Source: PALSA-612 sp963765295 (GTDB lineage: Bacteria; Actinomycetota; Thermoleophilia; Gaiellales; Gaiellaceae). Taken from it: DNA of 64,000 nucleotides. This document shows, piece after piece, positions 51,406-60,016 of the stretch. The DNA is taken from NCBI GenBank assembly GCA_963765295.1, contig CAVXVO010000004.1, positions 434,001 to 498,000 of the forward strand, given 5' to 3'. Positions within the stretch are counted from its first letter, which is position 1. Each line of letters opens with the position of its first letter. The position numbers were made by a program, and so were the translations under genes. A model generated the notes under the pieces. The model had not been told where the DNA came from. It saw only the letters and a program-made list of their open reading frames with translations, and did no database searches.

Positions 51406-52391
51406 GCTAGCGAGCGGTCCGCGAGGTCACGTACGGCCTCCGGGAGCCCGAGGTCGAGCTGCCGCTCAGCTTCGGGGCGGCTCTCGAGGAGTGGGCGGAC
51501 GGTCGGCCAGGAGCCGAGCTCGCGCGCGCACGGCTCGACCAGCGCCGCGAGCGCATCCACGTCGCCTGCGTCCGGCGGGCCGGCGGCGCCGGCCGCGCGC
51601 CGCACGGCGTAGAGGTCGCGGTCGTATGGCTCGTGCTCCCGGCCGGCGACGGACACGACGAGCGCCTGGACGAGCGCGGCGAAGGCTCCGGAGCGGCGGA
51701 CGTCCGTCTGCTGGTCGGCGATCCTGACCTCCACCGTTCCGAAGCGCGGGTGCGGCCGCACGTCCCAGTGCCACCGCGTGTAGTCCGCCCCGGTCGCGAG
51801 CTCCCACTCGCGCCACGAGCGGAGGATCGGCGGCGGCCCGCCTCTCGGCAGCTGCGAGAGCCGGCCGGCGCGCGACGACCGCAGCCCCGAGTCCTCGCCG
51901 TTCACGAACGGCGAGTTCGCGGACAGTGCCAGCAGGGTCGGGAGCCACGGCACCACGCCCTCGAAGGCGCGCAGGCAGGTCTCGGCGTCGGGAACCCCGA
52001 CGTGCACGTGGAGCCCGCAGACGAGTTGCCGGAAGACGCGTTCACCGGCCTTCGCCACGAGATCCAGGTAGCGCTGCTCGGGGACGATCGGCTGGCCGGC
52101 GCCGACCGCCGTCGGATGCGTGCCGGCCGCGAGGACCGTCGCCCCGTGCACCGCCGTGCGCGCCGCGACCTCCCGCCGAAGCCGCACGAGCTCGGCCAGC
52201 GCCTCGTCCGCGTCGGCGCAGACCGGCGTCGTCGTCTCGACGATGCAGGCGAAGAGCTCGGGCTTGAGGCGCGGGCCGGGCTCGGGCACCACGGCCGGGA
52301 AGATCGGCGCGGTCTCGAGCGTCTGCGCGTCGACGAGGAAGAGCTCCTCCTCCACGCCGACCGACCACGGCGCGGAGAGACCGAAGCTCAT
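51393..52391 (-). CDS. GCS2-type carboxylate-amine ligase (glutamate-cysteine ligase-like)
   Basis: 332 residues. WSVGVEEELFLVDAQTLETA is the GCS2/YbdK opening; FACIVETTTPVCADADEAL, RQLVCGLHVHVGVPDAETCL and SANSPFVNGEDSGLRSSRAG are family motifs for ATP/Mg2+ and substrate. It probably forms a gamma-glutamyl amide such as gamma-glutamylcysteine. Proximity to a thiol-stress sigma factor fits a low-molecular-weight thiol role, though YbdK relatives can have other substrates. ATG overlaps the upstream gene stop. Confidence 0.85.
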   Translation of the reverse strand: MSFGLSAPWSVGVEEELFLVDAQTLETAPIFPAVVPEPGPRLKPELFACIVETTTPVCADADEALAELVRLRREVAARTAVHGATVLAAGTHPTAVGAGQPIVPEQRYLDLVAKAGERVFRQLVCGLHVHVGVPDAETCLRAFEGVVPWLPTLLALSANSPFVNGEDSGLRSSRAGRLSQLPRGGPPPILRSWREWELATGADYTRWHWDVRPHPRFGTVEVRIADQQTDVRRSGAFAALVQALVVSVAGREHEPYDRDLYAVRRAAGAAGPPDAGDVDALAALVEPCARELGSWPTVRPLLESRPEAERQLDLGLPEAVRDLADRSLAWPS

Positions 52392-52750
52392 CGTCCGCGG
52401 ATGCCGTGCACGGGCCGCCCGGCGGCCTCCCACGCGTAGTACGAGGCGCTCGGCCCGTAGCCGGGCGAGTACTCGACGACGCGCGGGTTCCTGCCGACGC
52501 GCTTGGCGCGCTCGGCGTGGCGCAGGAGGTTCGGGTCGTCCCGCTCCTCCCAGACGAGGATCAGGTGCGCTGCCGTCATGAACTCGGCGACGAAGACGCA
52601 CCCGGCCGCAGGGCACGGAAACGGATCGGTCGACACGCAGTGCCAGCCGGCGTGATCCTCGCTCCCATCGTCTGTCCAGAGCTCCTCCTCGGCGAGGAAC
52701 TCGGAAGTCTCGAAGACGACTCTGCCGGTTTCCGGCACCGAGGCACTCAT
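52388..52750 (-). CDS. Unknown conserved-looking protein, 120 residues
   Basis: Starts MSASVPETGRVVFETSEFLA and has WHCVSTDPFPCPAAGCVFVA then EFMTAAHLILVWEERDDPN. The CPAAGC-x11-H arrangement looks like a single zinc-finger-type site, but the second His/Cys is not clear. C-terminal YYAWEAAGRPVHGIRGR is basic. I do not recognise a named family. Its stop overlaps the GCS2 gene start (ATGA), so the two are coupled. Confidence 0.7.
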   Translation of the reverse strand: MSASVPETGRVVFETSEFLAEEELWTDDGSEDHAGWHCVSTDPFPCPAAGCVFVAEFMTAAHLILVWEERDDPNLLRHAERAKRVGRNPRVVEYSPGYGPSASYYAWEAAGRPVHGIRGR

Positions 52751-52788
52751 GGACGGAACAGGCTAGCGACCTGCGACGAGTTCACCGT

Positions 52789-52887
52789 CGCCGCGAAGCC
52801 CGGGCTTTGCCCGGGTGGAGCTCGAGCGGCAAGAGACGCGCGGCGAACAAGAAGGGGGCTCATGGGGGAAACATGGTTTCCCCCATG
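52789..52887 (+). repeat. Family B two-hairpin element (copy 2)
   Basis: CGCCGCGAAG (52789-52798), hairpin CCCGGGC-TTT-GCCCGGG (52799-52815), GCTCGAGCGGC, a variable stretch, AAGAAGGGGGCT, then hairpin CATGGGGGAAAC-ATG-GTTTCCCCCATG (52861-52887; 12 perfect pairs). The second hairpin is 14 bases from the stop codon of htrA on the opposite strand and would serve as its terminator. Confidence 0.7.
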
Positions 52888-52900
52888 GGCGATCAGGCGG

Positions 52901-54127
52901 CTAGCCGGAGGGAGAGGAAGGCTGCCGCCCGAGCTTGACGTGCAGGGTCATCGGCGTCCACCGAGCCGTGCCCTGGGTGCTGCGGTAGGCGACGAGCGTG
53001 ACCGTGTCGCCCGGCTCCTTGGACGCGATCAGGTCGCGGAGGGCTGCGAGCGAGCTCGCGGGCTCACCGTCGACGCGCGTGATCACGTCGCCGCCGACGA
53101 CATAGGACTCGCCGGCCACGGTCACCTGCGTGGTGCCACCCTGAAGCCCGGCCTTGGCCGCGCCGCTCCCGGGATCGACCTTGGCGACGAGCAATCCGGT
53201 CGCGACCGGCGGCAGATGCAGGATCCGGGCGAGGCCGGGCGTGATCGTCTGCGGCTCCACGCCCAGGAAGGGGTGCTGCGCGTAGCCGGTCTTCTGAATC
53301 TGGCCGACGATCGTCCGGACGGTGTTCGACGGGATCGCGAAGCCGATGCCGACGTTGCCCTGCTCGCCGGTCGAGCCGGTGTCGATCTGGGCGTTGACGC
53401 CGATCACGCGCCCCTCCATGTCGAGCAGCGGGCCGCCGGAGTTCCCGTGGTTGATCGCCGCGTCGGTCTGGATCACGTGGTCGATCGTGTACTGGTTGGG
53501 CGAGGTGATCTGGCGCTGCAGGGCGCTGACGATGCCCGCCGTCACCGTCCGTGAGAGGCCGAACGGGTTGCCGATCGCAACGACGTCGTCGCCCACCTGG
53601 ACTCGATCGGAGTCGCCGAGCGTCAGCGGAGTCAGTGCTCGCGCGGGGGCCTTGACGCGGAGGACGGCGAGGTCGGTGGTGGGGTCGGAGCCGCGGATGG
53701 TCGCCTGGAAGCTCTCGTTGTTCGAGAAGCTGACGAGGACGGACTTGGCGTCGGCGACGACGTGGTAGTTCGTGACGATGTAGCCGGCCTTGCTGATGAC
53801 GAAGCCCGAGCCCAGCACTTTCTGCGTCTGCACCGTGGGGCCGAAGGGATTGACGAACGGGTCGGCGGGCGTGACGACCTCGGTCGTGGCCGTGATCTGC
53901 ACGACCCCCGGAGCGGCGTCCTTGTAGATCTCGGCGATCGACATCTCCCCGTATCGATTCGGCGCCGTCGAGGTGACGACGCTCGTCGGCGGCAGCGTGA
54001 CCTGGCGGATCACGGTGGTCTTCGTCGACCCGAAGCCGCCGACCGCGAAGGCGACCGCGAGCGCGACGCCTGCGCCGGCGGCGCCGGCACCGACCAATGC
54101 GGCTGCACGAGGAACGACGGGAACCAC
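52901..54127 (-). CDS. htrA: HtrA/DegP-like serine protease with PDZ domain
   Basis: 408 residues: one N-terminal membrane anchor (AALVGAGAAGAGVALAVAFAV), trypsin-like domain with His in VTNYHVVADAKSVL, Asp in DPTTDLAVLRVKAP and Ser in NHGNSGGPLLDMEG, then one PDZ domain (VEPQTITPGLARILHLPPVA, GAAKAGLQGG). Extracytoplasmic quality-control protease or chaperone. GTG start 54127 with TATAAC 6 bases upstream (leaderless). A family B hairpin follows the stop. Confidence 0.93.
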   Translation of the reverse strand: MVPVVPRAAALVGAGAAGAGVALAVAFAVGGFGSTKTTVIRQVTLPPTSVVTSTAPNRYGEMSIAEIYKDAAPGVVQITATTEVVTPADPFVNPFGPTVQTQKVLGSGFVISKAGYIVTNYHVVADAKSVLVSFSNNESFQATIRGSDPTTDLAVLRVKAPARALTPLTLGDSDRVQVGDDVVAIGNPFGLSRTVTAGIVSALQRQITSPNQYTIDHVIQTDAAINHGNSGGPLLDMEGRVIGVNAQIDTGSTGEQGNVGIGFAIPSNTVRTIVGQIQKTGYAQHPFLGVEPQTITPGLARILHLPPVATGLLVAKVDPGSGAAKAGLQGGTTQVTVAGESYVVGGDVITRVDGEPASSLAALRDLIASKEPGDTVTLVAYRSTQGTARWTPMTLHVKLGRQPSSPSG

Positions 54128-54133
54128 GGCCTC

Positions 54134-54139
54134 GTTATA
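54134..54139 (-). promoter_or_regulatory. -10 hexamer of a leaderless promoter (htrA)
   Basis: TATAAC on the minus strand, 6 bases (GAGGCC) before the GTG at 54127; it lies in a CGTTATAACG palindrome. Confidence 0.65.
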
Positions 54140-54286
54140 ACGGCGCCCGGTTTGGAGGCAGTTGCCGCCCGCTTAAGGGTCATTGGGCCTGTGTTAAGCG
54201 GGTCGGCGTGGTGCGTGGTTTCCCGCGCCCGCGACCGGCCGATCCCCGATGCCCGTCGTCCGGTTGCGGCCGACGATGTACCTGAC

Positions 54287-54829
54287 GTGAAGACGTCCGT
54301 CATCACCGATCGCACCACGGTTCGCGAGCCGGCAGCGAAGGCCGTCGCGACGCCGACCGTTCGGCCGAAGGAGTTCCGGTTTCCCGTGACGGTCGAGTGG
54401 GTCGGCGGCCGCCGTGTCGCTGCGCACGTCGAGGGGAAACGGCCGGTCGAGATCGCGCCGCCGCCTGTCTTCCGCGGCACCGATCCGTCGGCGTGGAGCC
54501 CCGAGGACTTCCTCGTCGCTGCGGCCGCATCGTGTCTGGCCGTCACCTTCACCGGGCTCGCCGAGCGGGAAGGCCTGATGTACGCCGGCCTCAAGGTCGA
54601 CGGCACGGGCATCTGCGGGAAGCGTGACGACGGCCGGTTCGGCTTCACCCGCCTCGAGCTCCGGCTCGGCCTCGCGACCGATCCCGCCGACGAGACGCGC
54701 GCGCGGGCGCTCGCGGAAAAGGCGGAGGCGACCTGTCTCGTCTCCGCATCGCTCGATCTCCCCGTCGAGACCGTCGTCGAATGGGCCCCGCGCGTGTCGG
54801 GCCAGCGGACCTCGCGGGAAACGCGCTAG
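54287..54829 (+). CDS. OsmC-family protein
   Basis: 180 residues from GTG 54287 (start uncertain). Core: FPVTVEWVGGRRVAAHVEGK, SAWSPEDFLVAAAASCLAVT (first Cys) and ARALAEKAEATCLVSASLDL (second Cys), the redox pair of OsmC/Ohr proteins. Probable peroxide detoxification. The N-terminal ~35 residues are Thr/Ala-rich and not family-like. It overlaps the convergent aminotransferase by 4 bases. Confidence 0.82.
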   Translation: MKTSVITDRTTVREPAAKAVATPTVRPKEFRFPVTVEWVGGRRVAAHVEGKRPVEIAPPPVFRGTDPSAWSPEDFLVAAAASCLAVTFTGLAEREGLMYAGLKVDGTGICGKRDDGRFGFTRLELRLGLATDPADETRARALAEKAEATCLVSASLDLPVETVVEWAPRVSGQRTSRETR

Positions 54830-56082
54830 AGCGCGGCCGCCGGCGCCGCGTGGCAGGCGTCCAGCGCCGCGGCGAAGCCGGCCGCGATCTCGTCGAGCTC
54901 GCCGCGTGAGATCACGAGCGGCGGGGAGACCTGCAGGGCACCGCCGAGGAGGACGCGGGTGATGACGCCGTGCTCGCGCGCGAGCAGCGAGGCGCGATCC
55001 GCGAGGGCGGGGTCGGTCAGCTGGACGGCGGCCATGACGCCCGTTCCGGAGCGAATCTCGGCCACGAGCGGATGGCCGGCGAGCGGCTCGAGCGCCTCCG
55101 TCAGCTCGCCCTCGAGCTCGAGCCCGCGGGCGATCAGGCCGTCGCGGTCGAGGATGTCGAGGTTGGCGTGCGACGCAGCCGCGACCGCGGCGTGCCCCGA
55201 GTACGTGTAGCCGTGCCGGAAGATGACGCCGCCGCCGGGACGCCAGAACGGCTCGGCGATCCGTCCGGACGCGATCACGCCCCCGAGCGGCAGGTAGCCG
55301 GAGGTCGAGCCCTTCGCGAACACGATCAGGTCGGGATCGAGCTCGAAGCGCTCGCTCGCGAACCAGTGGCCGCAGCGGCCGAAGCTCGTGATCACCTCGT
55401 CGGCGACGAGCAGGCACCCGGCATCCCGGCAGATCGCGCGCACCTCGGCGAGGTAACCGGGCGGCGGAGCGAGCACGCCACCCGCGCCGATCACGGGCTC
55501 GCAGAAGAACGCCGCCACGCGCCCGGCTCCAACCTGGTCGATCGCGTCGCGCAGCGCGGCCGCCGAGTCCCAGTCGACGTGCAGGACGTGCGGCACCGGC
55601 GCCTCGATACCCTCGCGGAACACGTCCGCCCCGGCCAGGCTCGTCCCGAAGCCGGCGACGCCGTGGTAGGCGCGCTGGCGTGAAATCAAAACGGTGCGCT
55701 CCGGTTCGCCGGTCAGGCTGAAGAACCGGCGCGCGAGCTTGGAGGCGGACTCGATCGACTCGGCGCCGCCACTCGTGAAGAACACCCTCGCGTCGTCGAG
55801 CGGACTGAGTGCCGCGAGCCGCTCGGCGAGGTCGACCGTGGGGCGCGTCGCCAGATCGCCGTAGGCGGAGTAGGCCGGGATCTTCCGGATCTGCGCGGCC
55901 GCCGCGTCGCCGATCTCGTCGCGGCCGTAGCCGACGTTGCAGTACCAGAGGGCGGCCGTGGCGTCGACGTAGCTCCGGCCCTGCTCGTCCCACAGCCTGG
56001 CTCCCGCGCCGCGCTCGAGCACGAGCTCGCCGCGCTCCTCGACGAGGCCCATGTCGGCGAACGGATGCCAGAAGCGCGTCAA
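54826..56082 (-). CDS. Class III (omega) aminotransferase
   Basis: 418 residues from TTG 56082, giving LTRFWHPFADMGLVEERGEL, the usual start of this family; the first ATG is 56053. PLP motifs: VFFTSGGAESIESASKLARR, RQRAYHGVAGFGTSLAG, LLVADEVITSFGRCGHWFAS (Asp) and LDPDLIVFAKGSTSGYLPLG (Lys). It transfers an amino group between an omega-amine or diamine and a keto acid. The substrate is unknown. It is divergent from the M20 peptidase. Confidence 0.9.
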   Translation of the reverse strand: MTRFWHPFADMGLVEERGELVLERGAGARLWDEQGRSYVDATAALWYCNVGYGRDEIGDAAAAQIRKIPAYSAYGDLATRPTVDLAERLAALSPLDDARVFFTSGGAESIESASKLARRFFSLTGEPERTVLISRQRAYHGVAGFGTSLAGADVFREGIEAPVPHVLHVDWDSAAALRDAIDQVGAGRVAAFFCEPVIGAGGVLAPPPGYLAEVRAICRDAGCLLVADEVITSFGRCGHWFASERFELDPDLIVFAKGSTSGYLPLGGVIASGRIAEPFWRPGGGVIFRHGYTYSGHAAVAAASHANLDILDRDGLIARGLELEGELTEALEPLAGHPLVAEIRSGTGVMAAVQLTDPALADRASLLAREHGVITRVLLGGALQVSPPLVISRGELDEIAAGFAAALDACHAAPAAAL

Positions 56083-56137
56083 GACGCCGATGCTAACAAC
56101 GGCCCGACGGCCTGCCCGTACAACAGACTGTCGCCGG

Positions 56138-57313
56138 ATGTCCGCGGAGCTGACGCCGATCGCGCTCGCCGAGGCCACGCGCGTGTGCGCGGAGGTCGAG
56201 AGCGGGCTCGAGCTGCTCCTCGCCGACCTGGCCACGTGGGTGGACGTCGACACGCCGGGCGGCGACTTCGAGGCGCTCGACGGCATGGCCCGGCTCCTCG
56301 CGAGTGTGTGCGAGCGGTACGGGCTCGAGCCGGAGCTCGTCGCATCGCCGGCAGGCCTCTACGTCCATGCCGCCCTGCGCGGGCCGGGGCGCGGACGCGT
56401 GGCGCTCCTCTGCCACCACGACACTGTCTTTCCGCTCGGTACCGCGGCGATGCGACCCTTCCGGCGGGACGCCGGGCGCTGCTACGGACCCGGCGTCGCC
56501 GACATGAAGGGCGGGATCGCAGTCGCCGTGCACGCCGCGCGCGCGCTTGCGGGCGGCCCGCGTCCGTTCGCGCTCGTCGAGGTCGTGTCGGTCCCGGACG
56601 AGGAGTCGCGGCCGGATCCACCTGCGACGCTCGAGCGGCTCGCCTCCTTCGACGCCGTGCTCTGCCTCGAGTGCGGCCGTCCCGGCGGCGAGATCGTGTC
56701 CGCGCGCAAGGGCGCGGCGTGGCTCCGGGTGCATGCCGAGGGACGTGCGGCGCACGCAGGCGAGGCGCCCCGCGCCGGCCGCAACGTTGCGCTCGCCCTC
56801 GCCCGCGAGGTGTTGCGACTCGCCGAGCTCGACGCAGCCCGGAACGGACTGACGCTGCAGATCACCGCGCTCGAGGCCGGCGAGGGGCTGAACACGGTGC
56901 CGAGCCGGGGCCTGCTCGCCGCCGACGTTCGGGCCTCGACGCAGGACGACCTCGACTGGGTGACCGGCCGGATCCGCGAGTTCCCGGCCTACGACGGGAT
57001 CTCGCTCGGCTATGAGGATCTCGGCGGCCCGCCGCCGTTCGAGCGGATGCCGCCGGTCGCCCGTCTCGCCGAGGCCGCGGTCGCCCTCGGTGCCGCACTC
57101 GGGCACGAGTTCGGCGAGGCGGTGGCGGGCGGCGTCTCCGACGGCTCCTGGACGGCGAGCGCCGGCATTCCCACGCTGGACGGGCTGGGCCCGGTCGGCG
57201 GGGACGACCACTCACCGGCGGAGTACGTCGAGACGGCGAGCTTCGCGACCCGCTGCGGCGTCGTCGCGGGCCTCGTGGCCGCAATCGACGCCGGCCTGCT
57301 GAACACGTCCTAG
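56138..57313 (+). CDS. M20-family metallopeptidase (CPG2/ArgE-like)
   Basis: 391 residues from ATG 56138. Metal ligands: HHDTVFPLGT, YGPGVADMKGGIAVAVHAAR, VSVPDEESRPDPPATLERL, ECGRPGGEIV and the late GGDDHSPAEYVE His. A dimerisation domain lies between (WLRVHAEGRAAHAGEAPRAG). The HxD...D...EE...H order matches glutamate carboxypeptidase-type M20 enzymes acting on N-acyl amino acids or peptides. Family B copy 3 begins 44 bases after the stop. Confidence 0.9.
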   Translation: MSAELTPIALAEATRVCAEVESGLELLLADLATWVDVDTPGGDFEALDGMARLLASVCERYGLEPELVASPAGLYVHAALRGPGRGRVALLCHHDTVFPLGTAAMRPFRRDAGRCYGPGVADMKGGIAVAVHAARALAGGPRPFALVEVVSVPDEESRPDPPATLERLASFDAVLCLECGRPGGEIVSARKGAAWLRVHAEGRAAHAGEAPRAGRNVALALAREVLRLAELDAARNGLTLQITALEAGEGLNTVPSRGLLAADVRASTQDDLDWVTGRIREFPAYDGISLGYEDLGGPPPFERMPPVARLAEAAVALGAALGHEFGEAVAGGVSDGSWTASAGIPTLDGLGPVGGDDHSPAEYVETASFATRCGVVAGLVAAIDAGLLNTS

Positions 57314-57356
57314 CCGGCCACATCAGCGTCGCGGCGCCATCTCACGCACATGCAGC

Positions 57357-57457
57357 CGCCGCGAAGTCCGGGCTCTGCCCGGGCGTAGCTCGAGCGGCCG
57401 GAAACGCTACCGCAAGGGGAAGGGGGCTCATGGGGGAAACCGGCCGTTTCCCCCATG
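57357..57457 (+). repeat. Family B two-hairpin element (copy 3)
   Basis: CGCCGCGAAG (57357-57366), hairpin CCGGGC-TCT-GCCCGG (57368-57382), GTAGCTCGAGCGGCC, AAGGGGAAGGGGGCTC, then hairpin CATGGGGGAAAC-CGGCC-GTTTCCCCCATG (57429-57457, 12 perfect pairs). It lies between convergent genes: hairpin 1 faces the M20 gene end and hairpin 2 is 2 bases from the ABC permease stop, so it could stop transcription both ways. Confidence 0.7.
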
Positions 57458-57459
57458 CC

Positions 57460-58248
57460 TCAACCGCCGGCAGCCTCGGCCCTTCTCAACCCTCGCATCG
57501 CCCAGAGCCCCAGGAGGGCGGCCAGACCGAGGGCGGTGCCGAAGGCCAGGGCCGCATAGGTCGAGTCTCCCGAGACGAAGCTCCGGCCCGACTCGAGGAA
57601 GTACGTCACCGGGTTCCCCTGCGCGACCACGTGGATCCACCCGCTCAGCAGCGCGAGCGGCACGTAGACCGGCGCGAAGAACAGCGCCAGGAAGACCGGC
57701 ATCTGCATCGCGGGCCCGGCCTGGATCGACCGGATCCGCATCGCCAGGCCGGCCGACCAGCACAGCGTCACGACGTTCACGATCAGGGCGACCCCGTACA
57801 GGCCGGCGAGCTCCACGCCGTCTCCGCCGACCTTCATCCCGACGGCAAAGGCGACCGCCGTCAGCAGCGCCGCAACGACGACCCAGCGGATGACGGCAGC
57901 CACGGCGTAACCGACCACGATCGCGCTGCGATTCGGCGCCGCCAGCATCAACCGACGCGCGAAGCCGTACTCGAAGTCGCGCGCGATCCCGAAGCCGGTG
58001 AAGACGCCGCCGAACGCGGCCGACTGGAGGATCACGAACACGAACTGGAACGCCGTATACCCCTGCGGGAAGGTGAAGCCCGGCAGGTGCGAGAGCTGCG
58101 AGAGCCCGCCGGCGAACGCGATGAAGAAGAGGAGCGGGAACGCGATCGAGGGGATCACGAGGTTCGGAGTCGTCAGGGCGTTGTGCGCCGTCCGCCAGGC
58201 GACTCCGAGCGCGACCGAGCGATAGGAGCGGAACCCGTCGCGGGTCAC
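57460..58248 (-). CDS. ABC-2 type transporter permease
   Basis: 262 residues, six predicted membrane helices: FPLLFFIAFAGGLSQLSHLP, FGIARDFEYGFARRLMLAAP and NPVTYFLESGRSFVSGDS are ABC-2 permease features (DrrB-like). It partners with the second permease and ATPase upstream in the same operon. GTG 58248 overlaps the preceding stop. Likely export of a lipid or drug-like molecule. Confidence 0.88.
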   Translation of the reverse strand: MTRDGFRSYRSVALGVAWRTAHNALTTPNLVIPSIAFPLLFFIAFAGGLSQLSHLPGFTFPQGYTAFQFVFVILQSAAFGGVFTGFGIARDFEYGFARRLMLAAPNRSAIVVGYAVAAVIRWVVVAALLTAVAFAVGMKVGGDGVELAGLYGVALIVNVVTLCWSAGLAMRIRSIQAGPAMQMPVFLALFFAPVYVPLALLSGWIHVVAQGNPVTYFLESGRSFVSGDSTYAALAFGTALGLAALLGLWAMRGLRRAEAAGG

Positions 58249-59021
58249 GTCCGCGCCATCCTCTGCCCGAGCGCCCATGAGGCGAGCATCACCGAGATGC
58301 CGCCGATCGCGAACGTGAACGCGAAGGCGAGGCCGAGCGCCTGCGCGTCCCAGCCCGTGATCACGAGGCTGCGCACGCCCTCGATCAGGTACGAGACCGG
58401 ATTGATCGAGGCGGCGATGCGGAACCACTGCACCGCGATCAGGTTGCGCGGCGTGTTCATCGACGAGATGAACAGGAAGACGAACAGGACCGGGAACGTC
58501 GCCTGGATCGCCTCGCCGGAGCCGGTCCGCAGCGCCAGGAAGGCGCCGAGCATGCCGAACGAGGCCGCGATCAGACTGGCCAGCACGAGGATCACGAACG
58601 CGCCGCCGACGCCCGCCGAGAAGCGCACGCCGACCACGAGCGCGAAGCAGATGTAGAAGACCGCCTGGATCATCCCGAGCACCATCACCCCGGCCAGGTG
58701 ACCGATGAGGAGCGAGCTGTTCCGCATCGGCGTCAGCGCAAGGCGGTTCAGAAAGCCGGTCTGGATGTCGCGGGCCAGCTCGGTGCCGGCGTTCATCGTC
58801 GAGAACAGCGCACCCTGGATGAAGGGGACGGCGATCGCGAAGGCGAGGAACGAGCTGGTCGGGAAGCCGTGCAGCATGGTCGAGGGGCGCAGGCCGGCGG
58901 CGTTCACCGTCACGAGCAGGGTCGGGAAGACGAGCGGCGGGATCACGTACGCCGGCTGGCGCATGGTGCGGAGGACGCTCCGCCGGGCCAGATTGACGAT
59001 CTGACTCCGAGCGGCACTCAC
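58245..59021 (-). CDS. ABC-2 type transporter permease
   Basis: 258 residues with six membrane helices; AGTELARDIQTGFLNRLALT, PMRNSSLLIGHLAGVMVLGM and INPVSYLIEGVRSLVITGWD match DrrB-type permeases. It is homologous to the next permease gene, so the transporter is probably a heterodimer. Its ATG overlaps the ATPase stop (59018-59021). Confidence 0.9.
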   Translation of the reverse strand: MSAARSQIVNLARRSVLRTMRQPAYVIPPLVFPTLLVTVNAAGLRPSTMLHGFPTSSFLAFAIAVPFIQGALFSTMNAGTELARDIQTGFLNRLALTPMRNSSLLIGHLAGVMVLGMIQAVFYICFALVVGVRFSAGVGGAFVILVLASLIAASFGMLGAFLALRTGSGEAIQATFPVLFVFLFISSMNTPRNLIAVQWFRIAASINPVSYLIEGVRSLVITGWDAQALGLAFAFTFAIGGISVMLASWALGQRMART

Positions 59022-59995
59022 GGGACGAGCTCGGCCTCTTGCTCCTGTTCGGCACCCTCGAGCGTCCGCCCGGTCTTGGCGAGGAACACGTCGTCCAGGC
59101 TCGGCGCGTGCAGCTGCAGCTGCTCGACATGGAGCTCCTCGGCGTCGAGCGCCCGCACGACGTCTGCGAGCCCGAACTCGTCGCCTGCCAGGCGCACGGC
59201 GACGCCGTGCGGCGAGGCCTGGGTGAGGTCGCCGAACTGCGCCAGCACGTCGGCGACGCGGTGGCGCTGCTCGTGGTCGAGCGGCACGACGTCCACCGTC
59301 GGCCGTGCGATCGACGCCTTCAGCTCGGCCGGCGAGCCCTCCGCGACGATCTTGCCGTGGTCGATGATTCCCACCCGGTCGCAGAGGACGTCCGCCTCCT
59401 CGAGGTACTGCGTCGTCAGGAAGACCGTGACGCCGTCCTCCTTCGCGAGCTGGGCGACCTCCTGCCAGAGCGCTGTTCGCGACTGCACGTCGAGGCCGGT
59501 GGTCGGCTCGTCGAGGAACAGGAGGCGAGGGCGGTGCACGAGCGCGAGCGCCAGGTCGAGCCGGCGCTTCATCCCGCCCGAGTACGTCCGCACCTTTCGG
59601 TCGGCGGCGCCGGTCAGGCCGACCCGCTCGAGCAGCTCGTCGCCGCGCGGCTTCCGCTCCTCACGCGGCACGGCATGGAGCGCCGTCTGCAGGCGCAGGT
59701 GCTCGCGGGCGGTCAGCATCGGATCGAGCGCCGCCTCCTGCAGTGCCGCCCCGATCGCCTTCCGCACCTTCGGGCCTTCGTGGACGATGTCGAATCCGGC
59801 CACCGTCGCGCTGCCGGCGCTCGGCGGCAGCAGGGTCGTCAGCATGTGCACGGTGGTCGACTTCCCGGCGCCGTTCGGGCCCAGGAACCCGTAGATCTCG
59901 CCCTCGGCGACGCTGAGATCGATGCCCGCCACCGCCAGCACGCCGCCCTTGAACTCGCGGGCGAGACCGGCCGCTTCGATGCCTTTCGACGCCAT
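59018..59995 (-). CDS. ABC transporter ATP-binding protein (DrrA family)
   Basis: 325 residues. Walker A GPNGAGKSTTVHML, Q-loop GAALQEAAL, signature TYSGGMKRRLDLALALVHRP, Walker B LLFLDEPTTGLD, H-loop-like FLTTQYLEEADVL (Gln in place of His, typical of DrrA). The C-terminal ~90 residues include PSLDDVFLAKTGR, the DrrA-type extension. Drives the two permeases downstream. Confidence 0.94.
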   Translation of the reverse strand: MASKGIEAAGLAREFKGGVLAVAGIDLSVAEGEIYGFLGPNGAGKSTTVHMLTTLLPPSAGSATVAGFDIVHEGPKVRKAIGAALQEAALDPMLTAREHLRLQTALHAVPREERKPRGDELLERVGLTGAADRKVRTYSGGMKRRLDLALALVHRPRLLFLDEPTTGLDVQSRTALWQEVAQLAKEDGVTVFLTTQYLEEADVLCDRVGIIDHGKIVAEGSPAELKASIARPTVDVVPLDHEQRHRVADVLAQFGDLTQASPHGVAVRLAGDEFGLADVVRALDAEELHVEQLQLHAPSLDDVFLAKTGRTLEGAEQEQEAELVP

Positions 59996-60016
59996 CTTCC
60001 GAGCCTATCGGCTCGG

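Noticed and set aside
57430..57460. Small ORF starting ATGGGGGAAACC behind AAGGGGG inside family B elements
   Set aside because: The start lies in the perfect hairpin, the three copies give different continuations after a few codons, and composition downstream is shadow-like.
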